From the NCBI RefSeq assembly GCF_009835145.1, contig NZ_APKE01000007.1, positions 1-64,000 of the forward strand: a DNA stretch of 64,000 nt, written 5' to 3'. Position numbers and translations under genes: made by a program. Of this stretch, positions 19,595-30,946 are shown piece by piece. Positions within the stretch are counted from its first letter, which is position 1. Every line of letters begins with the position of its first letter. The notes under the pieces were generated by a model that was not told the DNA's origin, did not search any database, and saw only the letters and a list, made by a program, of their open reading frames with translations. This stretch comes from Profundibacterium mesophilum KAUST100406-0324. GTDB lineage: Bacteria; Pseudomonadota; Alphaproteobacteria; Rhodobacterales; Rhodobacteraceae.

Positions 19595-20259
19595 TCGGAT
19601 GCGAAAGGCAGCTCGGGGCCCGTCGCGGCATGCAGGCCGTGCACCTCGAACTCGGGGCTCAGCGCGATCCTGTCGAGGGCGAAGAGCGGGCGGCGGGCAT
19701 GGTATGTCGCGCCGCCATCGAGAATGCGGAAGGCCGGCGAGAAGCGTCCCAGCCCGACGCGCAGCGAACGCTCGTTGAAATCCCCCCCGATCACCGTCGG
19801 CAGGCTCGGGCCGGCGGCGAGCATGTCGCGCAGGGCGCTGATCTGCACGCGCCTTGCGCCGCGCAGCAGCCCCAGGTGAACGCCGATCGCCTTGAACCGC
19901 ACACCCTTCAGCGCGAGATCCACCGAGATGCCGCCGCGCGGCTCCAGCCCCGGAAGGTCGAAGAAATCCCGGGCCACAAGCTCGATCCCCTCCCGGACCA
20001 GGACCGCGTTGCCGTGCCAGCCGAGGCTGTCGCGCCCGTGATCGAAGGTCACGGGATGCAGGCCCGTGGCCGCGCCGAGCTCTGCGGGTGGCAGGGCGGG
20101 CGGGCGCGGGGCGCGCCGGCGATCGGCCTCCTGCAACAGGACGACATCGGCGCGAAGTGCCGCCAGGACGCGCATGATCCGGCGTGGATCGCGGCGCCGG
20201 TCGGTGCCCATCGCCTTGCGGATGTTGTAGGTGACGATGCGCAAGCTGTGCTCGGTCAT
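19543..20259 (-). CDS. Endonuclease/exonuclease/phosphatase (EEP) family protein
   Basis: This 238-residue protein has EEP-fold motifs: RIVTYNIRKAMG near the start, LLQEAD, VIGGDFN and a terminal SDHLPLVAEL. These residues bind the metal and act in hydrolysis of phosphodiesters or phosphomonoesters. The ATG overlaps the stop of the cardiolipin-synthase-like gene by ATGA, so the two are translationally coupled. Pairs of EEP and PLD-type proteins are common near membrane-lipid genes. The substrate is unknown. Confidence 0.88.
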   Translation of the reverse strand: MTEHSLRIVTYNIRKAMGTDRRRDPRRIMRVLAALRADVVLLQEADRRRAPRPPALPPAELGAATGLHPVTFDHGRDSLGWHGNAVLVREGIELVARDFFDLPGLEPRGGISVDLALKGVRFKAIGVHLGLLRGARRVQISALRDMLAAGPSLPTVIGGDFNERSLRVGLGRFSPAFRILDGGATYHARRPLFALDRIALSPEFEVHGLHAATGPELPFASDHLPLVAELSLKGSPGG

Positions 20260-21608
20260 AGGATCGGGGCTCCCAATCTGAAAATGCCTTCGGCAAGGCG
20301 CCTGGTGAAGCCGGCGGGCCGCAGGCCTTCCCGCGCCTCGTCCTGCAGACGCAGCATCCACTCCGTCATCGCCTCGAGGCTGGCATGGTCGTAGATGAAC
20401 AGCGTCGTCTCGAAATTGAGCAGCATCGAGCGCACGTCGAAATTGGCCGAACCGAGCCAGCCGAAATCGTCGATGATCCCGGCCTTGCCATGGATCATCC
20501 CCTCATGTCGGAAGATCCGGGCGCCGGCGATCTCGAGGTCGCGCACATAGGCGCCCCGCGCGAAATCGGCGGTCCACTGGTTCGAGCGGCGGGGCATCAC
20601 GATGCGCAGGTCGATCTTGCGATGCGCGGCGGTGTGCAGCGCATGCAAGAGCGCCTCGGTGGGCAGGAAATAGGGTGTGGTGATCCAGACCCGTTTCTCG
20701 GCCCGGTGGATGGCATTCACCAGCCCGTCATGGAGCGGATCGTTGGGCGCGTCGGGCCCGGAGGGGACAAGCTGCACGATGGCGGTCGCGTCGCGGTCCG
20801 GCACGTCGATGGGCGGCATCAGCGCGGAGCCCTTGGCGGTCACGTTCCAGTCCGAGGAGAAGACGTCGATATAGGTCTGCACCACCGGGCCGGACACCGT
20901 GAAGCTCAGGTCCTGCCAAGCGCCGGGCCCCACGCCGAAATACTCGTCGCCGATGTTGCGCCCCCCGGACCACACCCGGTTCAGATCGGCGATCACCAGC
21001 TTTCGGTGGTTCCTCAGGTTCAGGTGGCCCTTGTCGGGCGGCTGGATCAGCGGGGAGAAGTAGGTGAGTGTTCCGCCCGCCTCCGCGAAGCGGCGCAACG
21101 CGGCCTTGGGGCGCGAGAGCGATCCCAACCGGTCGAGGATCAGGCGCACCTCGATGCCCGCCTCCGCCCGCTCGGTCAGAAGGTCGACGAAGCTTTCTCC
21201 GGACGGATCGTTGCGGATCAGGTAGAATGTCGCATCGATGCGCTCGCGCGCACTGCGCACCAGATCAAAGAGGGCGGCCTCCGCCTCGGCATTGCCCGTC
21301 AGGAGGGTCAACGCGTTGTGCCGTGTCGCGCCCGGAATGCCCAGATCGCGCAGCACATGTCCCACCTCGTGCACAGGCTCGATCGTCTCGTCGGCCTCGC
21401 GGTAGGCGATCGCGGAGAAACGCGAGCCGCGCTTGCGAAAGCCCAGCAGCAGGAAGAGCGGGATCGCGGCATAGGGCAGCACGATCACGAAGAGCACCCA
21501 GGCCGCGGTTGATTGCGGACTGCGCCGCTGCTGCAGGATCACGACGAGGGTGATCATCGACAGGACCATTCCGACGGCGACATGCAAGGAGGGCAGGGCC
21601 TGCATCAT
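20256..21608 (-). CDS. Cardiolipin synthase-like phospholipase D family protein
   Basis: This 450-residue membrane enzyme has two N-terminal helices (about residues 10-28 and 35-55) and two HKD active sites: HRKLVIAD in the first half and HGKAGIIDD in the second. This arrangement is that of bacterial cardiolipin synthases, which join two phosphatidylglycerols. Start codons at 21608 and 21605 are in tandem, and neither has a strong ribosome site. It leads a two-gene unit with the EEP protein. Confidence 0.88.
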   Translation of the reverse strand: MMQALPSLHVAVGMVLSMITLVVILQQRRSPQSTAAWVLFVIVLPYAAIPLFLLLGFRKRGSRFSAIAYREADETIEPVHEVGHVLRDLGIPGATRHNALTLLTGNAEAEAALFDLVRSARERIDATFYLIRNDPSGESFVDLLTERAEAGIEVRLILDRLGSLSRPKAALRRFAEAGGTLTYFSPLIQPPDKGHLNLRNHRKLVIADLNRVWSGGRNIGDEYFGVGPGAWQDLSFTVSGPVVQTYIDVFSSDWNVTAKGSALMPPIDVPDRDATAIVQLVPSGPDAPNDPLHDGLVNAIHRAEKRVWITTPYFLPTEALLHALHTAAHRKIDLRIVMPRRSNQWTADFARGAYVRDLEIAGARIFRHEGMIHGKAGIIDDFGWLGSANFDVRSMLLNFETTLFIYDHASLEAMTEWMLRLQDEAREGLRPAGFTRRLAEGIFRLGAPIL

Positions 21609-21660
21609 TTCGGGCCGCGTTCCGGGGGGGCGGGTGGCATGGGGTGATCTCCTGGAACCG

Positions 21661-21692
21661 CCCGCCCGGCGCGCGCGAATGCGCCGGGCGGG
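21661..21692. terminator. Hairpin downstream of the YghU-like GST gene
   Basis: A 12-bp perfect GC stem with an 8-nt loop lies between the GST stop and the start of the cardiolipin synthase gene. It probably separates the two transcription units; no U-tract follows. Confidence 0.6.
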
Positions 21693-21709
21693 CGGGATGC
21701 CGCCAAGGC

Positions 21710-22597
21710 TCAGTCGTTCTTGGCGAGCGCCTGTGCGTCGGTTTTCTTGTCCTGCGTCTCGGTCTCGAAGTCACCGGCCGAATGGCGTTCATGCAGCTGC
21801 ATGTCCAGATCGCCGAAATTGCGATTGACCTTGCGGCCGCGCAGGACGGCGGGACGCGCGTCGATCTCCTTGGCCCAGCGCATGACATTCGTGTAGCTCT
21901 CGACGTCGAGGAACTCGGCCGCGCCGTAGAGACGGCCGAGCACAAGCTGACCATACCAGGCCCAGACGGCCATGTCGGCAATGCTGTAGCTGTCGCCGGC
22001 CAGATAGGACCGCTCTGCCAGCTGCCGGTCGAGAACATCGAGCTGGCGCTTGGTCTCCATCGTGAACCGGTTGATCGGATACTCGAACTTCTCCGGCGCA
22101 TAGGCATAGAAATGGCCGAAGCCGCCGCCCAGGTAGGGCGCGCTGCCCATCTGCCAAAAGAGCCAGTTCATGCATTCGGTCCGCTCGGCGGCATCTTCGG
22201 GCACGAAGGCGCCGAACTTCTCGGCGAGATAGACGAGGATGCTGCCGGATTCGAAGACGCGGCGGGGCGGGGTGGTGCCGTGATCCATCAGGGCCGGGAT
22301 CTTCGAGTTCGGGTTGACCTCGACGAAGCCGCTGCCGAACTGGTCGCCGCTCGAGATGTCGACCAGCCACGCGTCATACTCGGCATCGATGCCCCGCTCC
22401 AGCAGCTCCTCTAGCATCACGGTGACCTTGACGCCATTGGGCGTGGCCATCGAGTAGAGTTGCAGCGGATGGGCGCCTTTCGACAGATCCCGGTCATGGG
22501 TGGGCCCGGCGACGGGGCGGTTGATGCTGGCGAACTGGCCGCCATTCTCGGCGTCCTGCGTCCAGACCTTCGGGGGCGTATAGGAAGACTCGCTCAT
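21710..22597 (-). CDS. yghU: YghU-like glutathione S-transferase
   Basis: This 295-residue GST matches the YghU/nu class, which is longer than ordinary GSTs and shows disulphide-bond reductase activity. Diagnostic pieces are the N-terminal YTPPKVW, LYSMATPNGVKVTVMLEELL, VNPNSKIPAL, and YLGGGFGHFYAYAPEKFEYP. The ATG at 22597 follows GGCAGGAG, so it is preferred over one six codons upstream. It is monocistronic, flanked by a hairpin. Confidence 0.92.
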   Translation of the reverse strand: MSESSYTPPKVWTQDAENGGQFASINRPVAGPTHDRDLSKGAHPLQLYSMATPNGVKVTVMLEELLERGIDAEYDAWLVDISSGDQFGSGFVEVNPNSKIPALMDHGTTPPRRVFESGSILVYLAEKFGAFVPEDAAERTECMNWLFWQMGSAPYLGGGFGHFYAYAPEKFEYPINRFTMETKRQLDVLDRQLAERSYLAGDSYSIADMAVWAWYGQLVLGRLYGAAEFLDVESYTNVMRWAKEIDARPAVLRGRKVNRNFGDLDMQLHERHSAGDFETETQDKKTDAQALAKND

Positions 22598-22866
22598 GTG
22601 GCTCCTGCCTTTCATCTCGTTCTGGGGCGATGCGGGGCACCGTCCGGTTGAGCGGCCGGCCGCCGCGTAATGCGGGGCGCGGCATCGTTGTCCTGACTAT
22701 CTAAGGGTTCATGCGCCGCGGGCAATCGCCGATCCCTGTGCCCCGCCGCGCAAACGCCCTGCGCTCGTGGTCCCGGTCCGCGCGTTGCAAGGGCGGCGCG
22801 CGCATGCGGCGGAAAGTTACAAGGCGGCGGCGAGCGAATGGGGCGCCGATGGCTCGATCGGGGGAA

Positions 22867-22943
22867 TGGTAGGCCCGGCAGGACTTGAACCCGCAACCAA
22901 AGCGTTATGAGCGCTCTGCTCTAACCAATTGAGCTACAGGCCC
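22867..22943 (-). tRNA. tRNA-Ile2 (anticodon CAU, lysidine-modified)
   Basis: A full 77-nt cloverleaf with encoded CCA can be drawn on the minus strand. The anticodon loop is CTCATAA. The CAU anticodon could mean Met, but the anticodon-stem and variable region resemble the AUA-reading tRNA-Ile2 of enterics and differ from elongator tRNA-Met of alphaproteobacteria. It would need TilS lysidine modification to read AUA. Confidence 0.85.
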
Positions 22944-22951
22944 GACATGCC

Positions 22952-23236
22952 TCAACTATCAGAGCGGGGCGTCTGGTCAAGACCGGTGGGCATGACGGAA
23001 TGCGTGACGACATATCGGGCGGCAAGCGCCGGATCGGCGCCGAGCACCTGTGCCAGAAGCGCGAGCTTTTGGGCCTCGCGGGGCGTCAGGGTCGCGGGGT
23101 CATCGTCGATCTCCGCCATCGCACGCAGTTCGGGAAGGGGGTCTGCCACATCCTGCGCCGCCTCGCCCTGCGCGGGTGCCGCGCCGGCCGCCGGGGAAAT
23201 CAGCGCCGCCATGGCGAGAATGAAGAAGTGTTTCAT
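22952..23236 (-). CDS. Small secreted protein of unknown function
   Basis: This 94-residue protein begins with a signal peptide (MKHFFILAMAALISPAAG) followed by an Ala/Asp/Glu-rich mature part with no known domain. It is divergent from purM and ends just before the tRNA gene. The start at 23236 has a weak GGATAAG site. The signal peptide is the main reason to accept it. Confidence 0.65.
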   Translation of the reverse strand: MKHFFILAMAALISPAAGAAPAQGEAAQDVADPLPELRAMAEIDDDPATLTPREAQKLALLAQVLGADPALAARYVVTHSVMPTGLDQTPRSDS

Positions 23237-23377
23237 GATCTTATCCGCGTTATCGACAATGATCGAACGCGCGTTCCGCCGGCACGGTTCCCCGCTAGCG
23301 GAAAGGCCGGCGCCTTGACCGTTGCGAGGTGAGGGGTGATCGGCTATCGCAGCGGTGAGCGCGAAAGGACCCAAAGC

Positions 23378-24439
23378 ATGACCAACCGAGATCAAACCGG
23401 CCCCGCGGCGGGCCTGACCTATGCCGATGCCGGTGTCGATATCGCGGCCGGCAATGCCCTCGTCGAGCGGATCAAGCCCGCCGCCAAGCGCAGCGCCCGC
23501 GCGGGCGTGATGTCGGGCCTGGGCGGCTTTGGCGCGCTCTTCGATCTCAAGGCGGCCGGATATGACGATCCGATCCTCGTGGCGGCGACCGATGGCGTGG
23601 GGACCAAGCTGAAGATCGCGATCGAGACCGGCGAGCTTGACGGGGTCGGCATCGACCTCGTGGCGATGTGTGTCAACGATCTCGTCTGCCAGGGCGCCGA
23701 GCCGCTCTTTTTCCTCGACTACCTGGCCACCGGCAAGCTCGAGCTCGACGCCGCCGCGCGGATCATCGAGGGCATCGCGGAGGGATGCGTGCGCTCGGGC
23801 TGTGCGCTCATCGGGGGCGAGACGGCCGAGATGCCCGGCATGTACCAGGGCGGTGATTTCGACCTGGCGGGCTTTTGCGTGGGCGCGATGAACCGCGGCG
23901 CCGCGCTTCCCGCAAACGTGTCGGAGGGAGATGTCCTTCTTGGCCTGGGCTCGGACGGCATCCATTCCAACGGCTACTCGCTGGTGCGCCGCATCGTCTC
24001 TCGCAGCGGGCTCGGCTGGGACGATCCCGCGCCCTTCGCCGAAGGAAGCCTCGGGGCCGCGCTGCTCACGCCGACCCGGCTTTACGTCAAGCCGGGGCTC
24101 GCTGCCATCCGTGCCGGCGGCGTCCACGCGCTCGCCCATATCACCGGCGGGGGCCTCACCGAGAATCTGCCGCGGGTACTGCCGGAGGGCCTTGGCGCGC
24201 GGGTCGATCTGGGGGCATGGAAGCTGCCGGCGGTCTTCGCCTGGCTGGCCGCCGAGGGCGGGCTGGACGAGGCGGAGATGCTGCGCACCTTCAACAGCGG
24301 CATCGGCATGGTGCTGGCGGTGGCCGAGGACCGGGCGGACGCCCTCGCTGACTTGCTGGAGGGCCAGGGCGAGCGCGTCATCCGGCTGGGCCATGTGGAG
24401 CGCGGCGAGGGCGTCCGCACCGAGGGCGCGCTCGGCTGA
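23378..24439 (+). CDS. purM: Phosphoribosylformylglycinamidine cyclo-ligase
   Basis: This 353-residue AIR synthetase performs the fifth step of purine synthesis, closing the imidazole ring with ATP. Motifs are [38 protein letters not shown] and [18 protein letters not shown]. The ATG at 23378 follows GAAAGGA; an earlier Met in frame has no support. The stop overlaps the purN start by one base (TGATG), so the pair is translationally coupled. Confidence 0.97.
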   Translation: MTNRDQTGPAAGLTYADAGVDIAAGNALVERIKPAAKRSARAGVMSGLGGFGALFDLKAAGYDDPILVAATDGVGTKLKIAIETGELDGVGIDLVAMCVNDLVCQGAEPLFFLDYLATGKLELDAAARIIEGIAEGCVRSGCALIGGETAEMPGMYQGGDFDLAGFCVGAMNRGAALPANVSEGDVLLGLGSDGIHSNGYSLVRRIVSRSGLGWDDPAPFAEGSLGAALLTPTRLYVKPGLAAIRAGGVHALAHITGGGLTENLPRVLPEGLGARVDLGAWKLPAVFAWLAAEGGLDEAEMLRTFNSGIGMVLAVAEDRADALADLLEGQGERVIRLGHVERGEGVRTEGALG

Positions 24440-25026
24440 TGCGCGTCGCGATCCTGATCTCGGGGAGCGGCTCGAACATGGACCGCCTGTGCGAAAGCAT
24501 GGTCGGCGATCATCCTGCACGCCCGGTCCTGGTCCTGTCGAACCGGCCGGGGGCCGGCGGGCTTGCCTTGGCGGAGGCGCGCGGGATCGCGACCGCGACG
24601 GTCGATCACCGGCCCTTCGGCAAGGAGCGCGGGGCCTTCGAGGCGGCGCTGACGGCGAAGCTCGAGGAGGCGCGGCCCGATCTCATCTGTCTCGCGGGCT
24701 TCATGCGCATCCTGACACCGGGCTTCATCGATCGCTGGGCGGGACGCATCCTGAACATCCATCCCTCCTTGCTGCCTGCCTATCGCGGGCGCGACACCCA
24801 TGCGCGCGCCATCGCGGCGGGGGACCGGGAGGCGGGCTGCAGCGTGCACGAGGTGACGGCGGAACTCGATGACGGCCCGGTGCTGGGCCAGGCGCGGGTG
24901 CCGGTCCGGCCCGGCGACACGCCCGAGCGTCTGGCCGCGCGGGTGCTGCTGGCTGAGCACCGCCTCTACCCTGCCGTGCTGCGCCGTGTGGCCGAAGGGA
25001 ACCGGACGCCGCTTTACCTGCGCTGA
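24439..25026 (+). CDS. purN: Phosphoribosylglycinamide formyltransferase
   Basis: This 195-residue GAR transformylase uses 10-formyl-THF. The active-site segments are clear: LISGSGSNMDRL, CLAGFMRILTPGF, NIHPSLLPAYRGRDTHARA (catalytic Asn and His), and ELDDGPVLGQ (catalytic Asp). It directly follows purM with overlapping codons. Confidence 0.96.
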   Translation: MRVAILISGSGSNMDRLCESMVGDHPARPVLVLSNRPGAGGLALAEARGIATATVDHRPFGKERGAFEAALTAKLEEARPDLICLAGFMRILTPGFIDRWAGRILNIHPSLLPAYRGRDTHARAIAAGDREAGCSVHEVTAELDDGPVLGQARVPVRPGDTPERLAARVLLAEHRLYPAVLRRVAEGNRTPLYLR

Positions 25027-25097
25027 CACTTCCAATTTGCGCCGCCCCCCCCTATCACCGTCGGACGCAGGAACGAGCAGGGAAGCAAGACAGCGCG

Positions 25098-26258
25098 ATG
25101 ATCACGATCAGCACGACACAAGCACTTGCCGATTTCTGCGAACGGGCCGCCCGACATCCTTATGTCACCGTCGATACCGAGTTCCTCAGGGAGCGCACCT
25201 ATTACTCCAAGCTCTGCCTGATCCAGCTCGCGCTGCCGGCCGAGGGCGAGGAGAACGCGGTCCTCGTCGACCCGTTGATCGGGGAGATCGACCTCGAGCC
25301 GCTCTACGCGCTCTTTCGCAATCCCGACGTGGTCAAGGTCTTCCACGCCGCGCGCCAGGACCTCGAGATCTTCTGCGTCGAAGGCGACGTGATCCCCGCG
25401 CCGCTCTTCGACACGCAGGTCGCGGCCATGGTCTGCGGCTTCGGCGAGCAGGCCGGCTATGAGACGCTGGTGCGCAAGATCGCCCGTCAACCGCTCGACA
25501 AGACATCGCGCTTCACCGACTGGTCGCGCCGCCCCCTCACCGATGCGCAGAAGCATTACGCCCTCGCCGATGTCACGCATCTGAGGACCATCTACGAATA
25601 TCTCGACGCCGAGCTGCGCAAGTCGGGCCGGATGGACTGGGTCGAGGAGGAGCTCGCGGTGCTGAGCGATCCCGCCACCTACAGCGTCGAGCCGGACGAG
25701 GCCTGGCGCCGGATCAAGACCCGCACCCAGTCGGGGCGGTTCATGGCGATCGTCAAGGAACTCGCCGCCTTTCGCGAGCGCTACGCGCAGGAGCGCAACA
25801 TTCCGCGCAACCGCGTCTACAAGGACGACGCGATGCTCGAGCTGGCCTCGACCAAGCCGCAATCGGAAAAGGACCTCGCGCGCGCGCGGCTGCTCCTGCG
25901 CGAGGCGCGGCGCGGCGAGATCGCCGACGGGATCCTCGCGGCGGTGAAGGCCGGCATGACTAGCGATCCCTCCACCCATCCCCAGCCCGACCGCTCACGC
26001 GAGAAACTGCAGGTGAACCCGGCGCTCGCCGATCTGCTCCGGGTCCTGCTGAAGGCCAAGAGCGAGACGGCCGGGGTGGCGCAGAAGCTGATCGCGACAT
26101 CGGCCGATCTCGATCTGATCGCGGGGGGCGAGCGCGACGTGCAGGCCCTGACCGGTTGGCGCAACAAGGTCTTCGGGATGGATGCGGTGCGCCTTTGCCG
26201 GGGGGAGATCGGTCTCGTGGCCAAGGGTGCGGATGTCGTGGTCTTCGACCTGACCTGA
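25098..26258 (+). CDS. rnd: Ribonuclease D
   Basis: This 386-residue 3'-5' exoribonuclease acts in tRNA 3' maturation. The DEDD residues can be placed in VTVDTEFLRERTYYSKL, VFHAARQDLEIF and YALADVTHLRTIY. An HRDC-like region follows from about residue 215 (RFMAIVKELAAFRERYAQER). The start follows an ACGAGCAGGGAAG stretch. It is in the same direction as purMN but separated by 71 bp. Confidence 0.95.
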   Translation: MITISTTQALADFCERAARHPYVTVDTEFLRERTYYSKLCLIQLALPAEGEENAVLVDPLIGEIDLEPLYALFRNPDVVKVFHAARQDLEIFCVEGDVIPAPLFDTQVAAMVCGFGEQAGYETLVRKIARQPLDKTSRFTDWSRRPLTDAQKHYALADVTHLRTIYEYLDAELRKSGRMDWVEEELAVLSDPATYSVEPDEAWRRIKTRTQSGRFMAIVKELAAFRERYAQERNIPRNRVYKDDAMLELASTKPQSEKDLARARLLLREARRGEIADGILAAVKAGMTSDPSTHPQPDRSREKLQVNPALADLLRVLLKAKSETAGVAQKLIATSADLDLIAGGERDVQALTGWRNKVFGMDAVRLCRGEIGLVAKGADVVVFDLT

Positions 26259-26381
26259 AGCGGCCGGGCGGAGAGTCGGGAGGGTGCAATGCGCGATCCC
26301 GTTCGCGGCTCGGTCATCCCTGACAGATCACGTGCCGCATGGCGGCCTCACGTAAGGAATGCGCGCGGTGCATCGCCGGCG

Positions 26382-26843
26382 TCAGCGGGCGGCGCTTAGG
26401 GCGTTCTGCGCCGCGCTGACGGTGATCGTTCCGACCCCCTCCAGCTCGCGCCGGGTCAGATGGAGTGCGACGCTGACGAGGCGTGCCGCCGGCGCTCCCG
26501 CCGCGCGCGTGACGGCGGGCGGGCGCAGATGGAAGCGGAATGCGAGGGTGTTCTCGGGCGCGCCCTCCACCGGGATCAGGGCCGCGTCCCAGTAACCCGT
26601 GCTGGGCGGCAGACCGACCGCGGTGAGGATCGCGCCTCCCGGCGTCGGCTCCAGGGAAACGCTCGTGATCTGGTCCACGAGCGGGCGCGTCTCCGGCGGG
26701 CGGACGTAATCGGCGGGCCGGGCGGTGCTGCTCCCCCCGCCGCCGCCCAGCCAGTTGAGCGGATTGAAGCGGCTTTCGGAGACCCGGGCGCATCCTCCCA
26801 GCATCGCGAGCGCCAGAACCGACAGGACAAGCTTTTTGCGCAT
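26382..26843 (-). CDS. Lipoprotein of unknown function
   Basis: This 153-residue protein begins with a lipoprotein signal (MRKKLVLSVLALAMLGGC), with a clear lipobox ending at Cys18. The mature part includes a Gly/Ser-rich stretch and then a compact domain with FRFHLRPPAVTRAAG. It is convergent with rnd and divergent from sufE. Similar lipoproteins are widespread in Rhodobacterales, but no function is known. Confidence 0.8.
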   Translation of the reverse strand: MRKKLVLSVLALAMLGGCARVSESRFNPLNWLGGGGGSSTARPADYVRPPETRPLVDQITSVSLEPTPGGAILTAVGLPPSTGYWDAALIPVEGAPENTLAFRFHLRPPAVTRAAGAPAARLVSVALHLTRRELEGVGTITVSAAQNALSAAR

Positions 26844-27002
26844 GGGTGTCTCCTCAGGGCCTTCCCGACGGAAGTAGCGGATCGCCGGGCGCTTTGAAAG
26901 CGTGCCTTGGCACGGGAGGGGACACGGCGGCCGCTGTGTTGCACTTGTCCTTCGGCCGGTCGTTGCCTAGGTCAGGCACAGTCTGACACGCGGAGAGAGC
27001 AC

Positions 27003-27428
27003 ATGGCCAGCGCGGCATTCGAGGAGATCGCCGAGACGTTCGAGTTCCTGGACGATTGGGAAGAACGCTACAGGCACGTGATCGAGCTGGGCCGTGCCCT
27101 GCCGCCGATGCCCGAGGCGCTGAAGGTTCCGGCGACGAAGGTGGAGGGCTGCGCCAGCCAGGTCTGGCTGCATCCGGCGATCGACGGCGAGGGGCCGGGC
27201 GCCGTGTTTCATTTCCAGGGTGATAGCGACGCGATGATCGTCAAGGGCCTGATCGGGGTGCTGCATGCGCTCTATGACGGGCTGACCGTGCGGGAAGTGA
27301 CGCAGGTCGATACCGCGCGTGAGCTTGCGCGCCTCGGCCTCAACGACCATCTGTCGGCGCAGCGCTCGAACGGGCTTCGCGCGATGATCGAGCGGATCGA
27401 CGGTATCGCCGAGCAGACCGCGGCTTGA
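27003..27428 (+). CDS. sufE: SufE-like sulphur acceptor protein
   Basis: This 141-residue protein accepts persulphide sulphur from a cysteine desulphurase for Fe-S assembly. The characteristic core is KVPATKVEGCASQVW, with the acceptor Cys in VEGC. The start at 27003 follows GGAGAGAG. It stands alone in this window; suf genes are not adjacent, as is often the case for SufE in this group. Confidence 0.93.
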   Translation: MASAAFEEIAETFEFLDDWEERYRHVIELGRALPPMPEALKVPATKVEGCASQVWLHPAIDGEGPGAVFHFQGDSDAMIVKGLIGVLHALYDGLTVREVTQVDTARELARLGLNDHLSAQRSNGLRAMIERIDGIAEQTAA

Positions 27429-27482
27429 TATCGTCCCGGCGCAGATTGCGGACTGCACGCTTGAGCCAGATTGCGATCGCCG

Positions 27483-27503
27483 CCGGGGGCTTTGCGCCCC
27501 CGG
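27483..27503. terminator. Terminator hairpin after sufE
   Basis: A perfect 8-bp stem (CCGGGGGC with its complement) with a TTTGC loop lies between convergent sufE and the DUF1638 gene. The form, with a GGACCCCCGCAAGGTATTT follow-on, resembles a hairpin that I recall as common between genes in Rhodobacterales. Confidence 0.65.
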
Positions 27504-27537
27504 ACCCCCGCAAGGTATTTCTCGCGGAGATGAAGGG

Positions 27538-28197
27538 TCAGCCGGGTGGGGCTCTGCGGACGATCTCGTCTTGCAGATTGCCGTACCCGGTAAAGCGTCG
27601 TTCGAAGGTCAGACCCAGCCGCGTAGCGCAATCCTGTGCACGGCGCGTGAGTTCGGGATCCTCCGTCTGCGCCTGGTAGACGAGGCGGTCGTAGTTGCCG
27701 AAGTAGAGATCACGCAGCTGTGGATGCCGGTCGAGCCCGAGCGGACGGATCACGAAGGCATCGAACTGCCGCACGAGGAAATCGGTGAGATAGAAGGCGG
27801 TGCATTCCTCGCGCGCTGCGAACGCCTCCAGTCCCTCGTAGAACGCGTAGCAATGGGGCCCCTGCACCATTTCCACCCCGAGGGCATCGCATTCGCTTTG
27901 CAGGCGCCCGCCGGTGCCACAATCGGCGTAGACCACGAATATCCGCGCATACTCCGCCCGGTGATCGAGCACTGCCTGGCGAACCGCCTGCGGGATCTCC
28001 TCGGGGCGGTTATGCAAGATCGCCGGCAGGCAGATCAGGTCGACATGGGACCAGCCGGCACCGCCGATCACGGCGCCGATTTCGCGGGCGAGGGCGCCGC
28101 AGGCGACGAGCAGCAGCCTGTCCGGCCCGACCGGGGCGCCGGCCGCATCACGGGCGGCGCGCGACGCCGAAGGTGAGAGGGGGCGATCCTGTCTCAT
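27538..28197 (-). CDS. DUF1638 family protein
   Basis: This 219-residue protein belongs to DUF1638, recognised by LLLVACGALAREIGAVI, VYADCGTGGRLQSECDALG and YLTDFLVRQFDAFV. The conserved Cys, His and Asp/Glu residues suggest metal binding. DUF1638 genes often sit beside corrinoid proteins and methyltransferases, as here, where it follows the GST and corrinoid-protein genes on the same strand. The exact role is unknown; a part in corrinoid metabolism or methyl transfer is inferred from location. Confidence 0.85.
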   Translation of the reverse strand: MRQDRPLSPSASRAARDAAGAPVGPDRLLLVACGALAREIGAVIGGAGWSHVDLICLPAILHNRPEEIPQAVRQAVLDHRAEYARIFVVYADCGTGGRLQSECDALGVEMVQGPHCYAFYEGLEAFAAREECTAFYLTDFLVRQFDAFVIRPLGLDRHPQLRDLYFGNYDRLVYQAQTEDPELTRRAQDCATRLGLTFERRFTGYGNLQDEIVRRAPPG

Positions 28198-28246
28198 GCT
28201 GCGTGTCGCCTCCCTGGGGCGCCGGGGTGCCGCGCGGTGTTCGGGA

Positions 28247-28872
28247 TCAGGCGTGGCGTGCCTCGACGGTCTTGACGGCCTCGCGCTCGGCCATCGCGGC
28301 GTGATGCGCGGCGAGGGCGGGATAGTCGGCGATCGCCACCCCGTCGCCCTTCAGCCAGCGGCAAACGGCATAGAGATAGGGATCGGCGATGGTGTAGCCC
28401 GACGCCGTCGCCCAAGGTCCCTCGTGATCGTTGAGCCGCGCCTCGATGACGGCGCAGCATTCTGCCATTAATGCCGGGGCCTTCGCCTTCATCGCAGCGA
28501 CCGCATCCGCATCATCCGCCCAGCGGCCGCCCCTGGCGAAGTGGGCATGCGCGACATGCATCGTGGCGGCAAGGTAGAGGGCGAGCTCGTCGATCCGGGC
28601 GCGCTCCCACGGATCGGCGGGCAGGAGGCCGGCATCCGGATGGGTGCTGGCCAGCCAGACGAGTATCGCGTGGGTTTCCGTCAGAACGCCCTGCGGAGTG
28701 GACAGGGCGGGAACGCGGCCCTTCGGATTGACCTCGAGATAAGACGCGCCGCGCTGCGCCCCGGCGCGCAGATCGATCCAGCGCGGCTCGTAGGGCAGGC
28801 CGAGCTCTTCCAAGACGATATGGGGCGCCACGGAGATCGTCCCGCGCGCAAGGAAGAAGGTCAACTTCTGTG

Positions 28873-28876
<4 letters not shown>
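28247..28876 (-). CDS. Glutathione S-transferase family protein
   Basis: This 209-residue GST has the thioredoxin-like N-terminus KLTFFLARGTISVAPHIVLE, the cis-Pro turn VNPKGRVPALST and the TETHAILVWL glutathione-site motif. The C-terminal helical domain follows. It overlaps the corrinoid protein gene by ATGA, implying coupled translation and perhaps a functional link to corrinoid or methyl-transfer chemistry. The substrate is unknown. Confidence 0.9.
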
Positions 28877-29574
<698 letters not shown>

Positions 29575-29706
29575 GGCAGGGCACTCCCTTTCTCTGGGTC
29601 ATGTGCGGTAATGGGGCCAGTAATACGCAAAACGGCCGCCCGGGTTGCCGAATAACGACACGCGCGGCGCGGCCACCGACCGCGCGGGCCGCGCCGGCGC
29701 GCAATG

Positions 29707-30720
<1,014 letters not shown>

Positions 30721-30946
30721 CTTCGGTGGCCTTCCTCGCTTGGGCGCCCCGCCATGCAGGGCAAATCAGGGGGCTCTCGCCCGGCTTGCGCGCGCGCTAC
30801 ATCGCATGCGCCGCGCCGGGGCGCAAATGACGAGACGTCATGATCATCATGCAGCCCGTGCACGAAACCCGCCCCGGCATCCGCGATGCGGTCCCAGGGC
30901 GGGCAAGGGCGCCGGGGAGGCGAATGGCGGCGCCCGAGCGGGCCGG

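Noticed and set aside
22867-22943. Elongator tRNA-Met
   Set aside because: The anticodon is CAU, but the stem and variable region match tRNA-Ile2 and not the usual alphaproteobacterial elongator Met.
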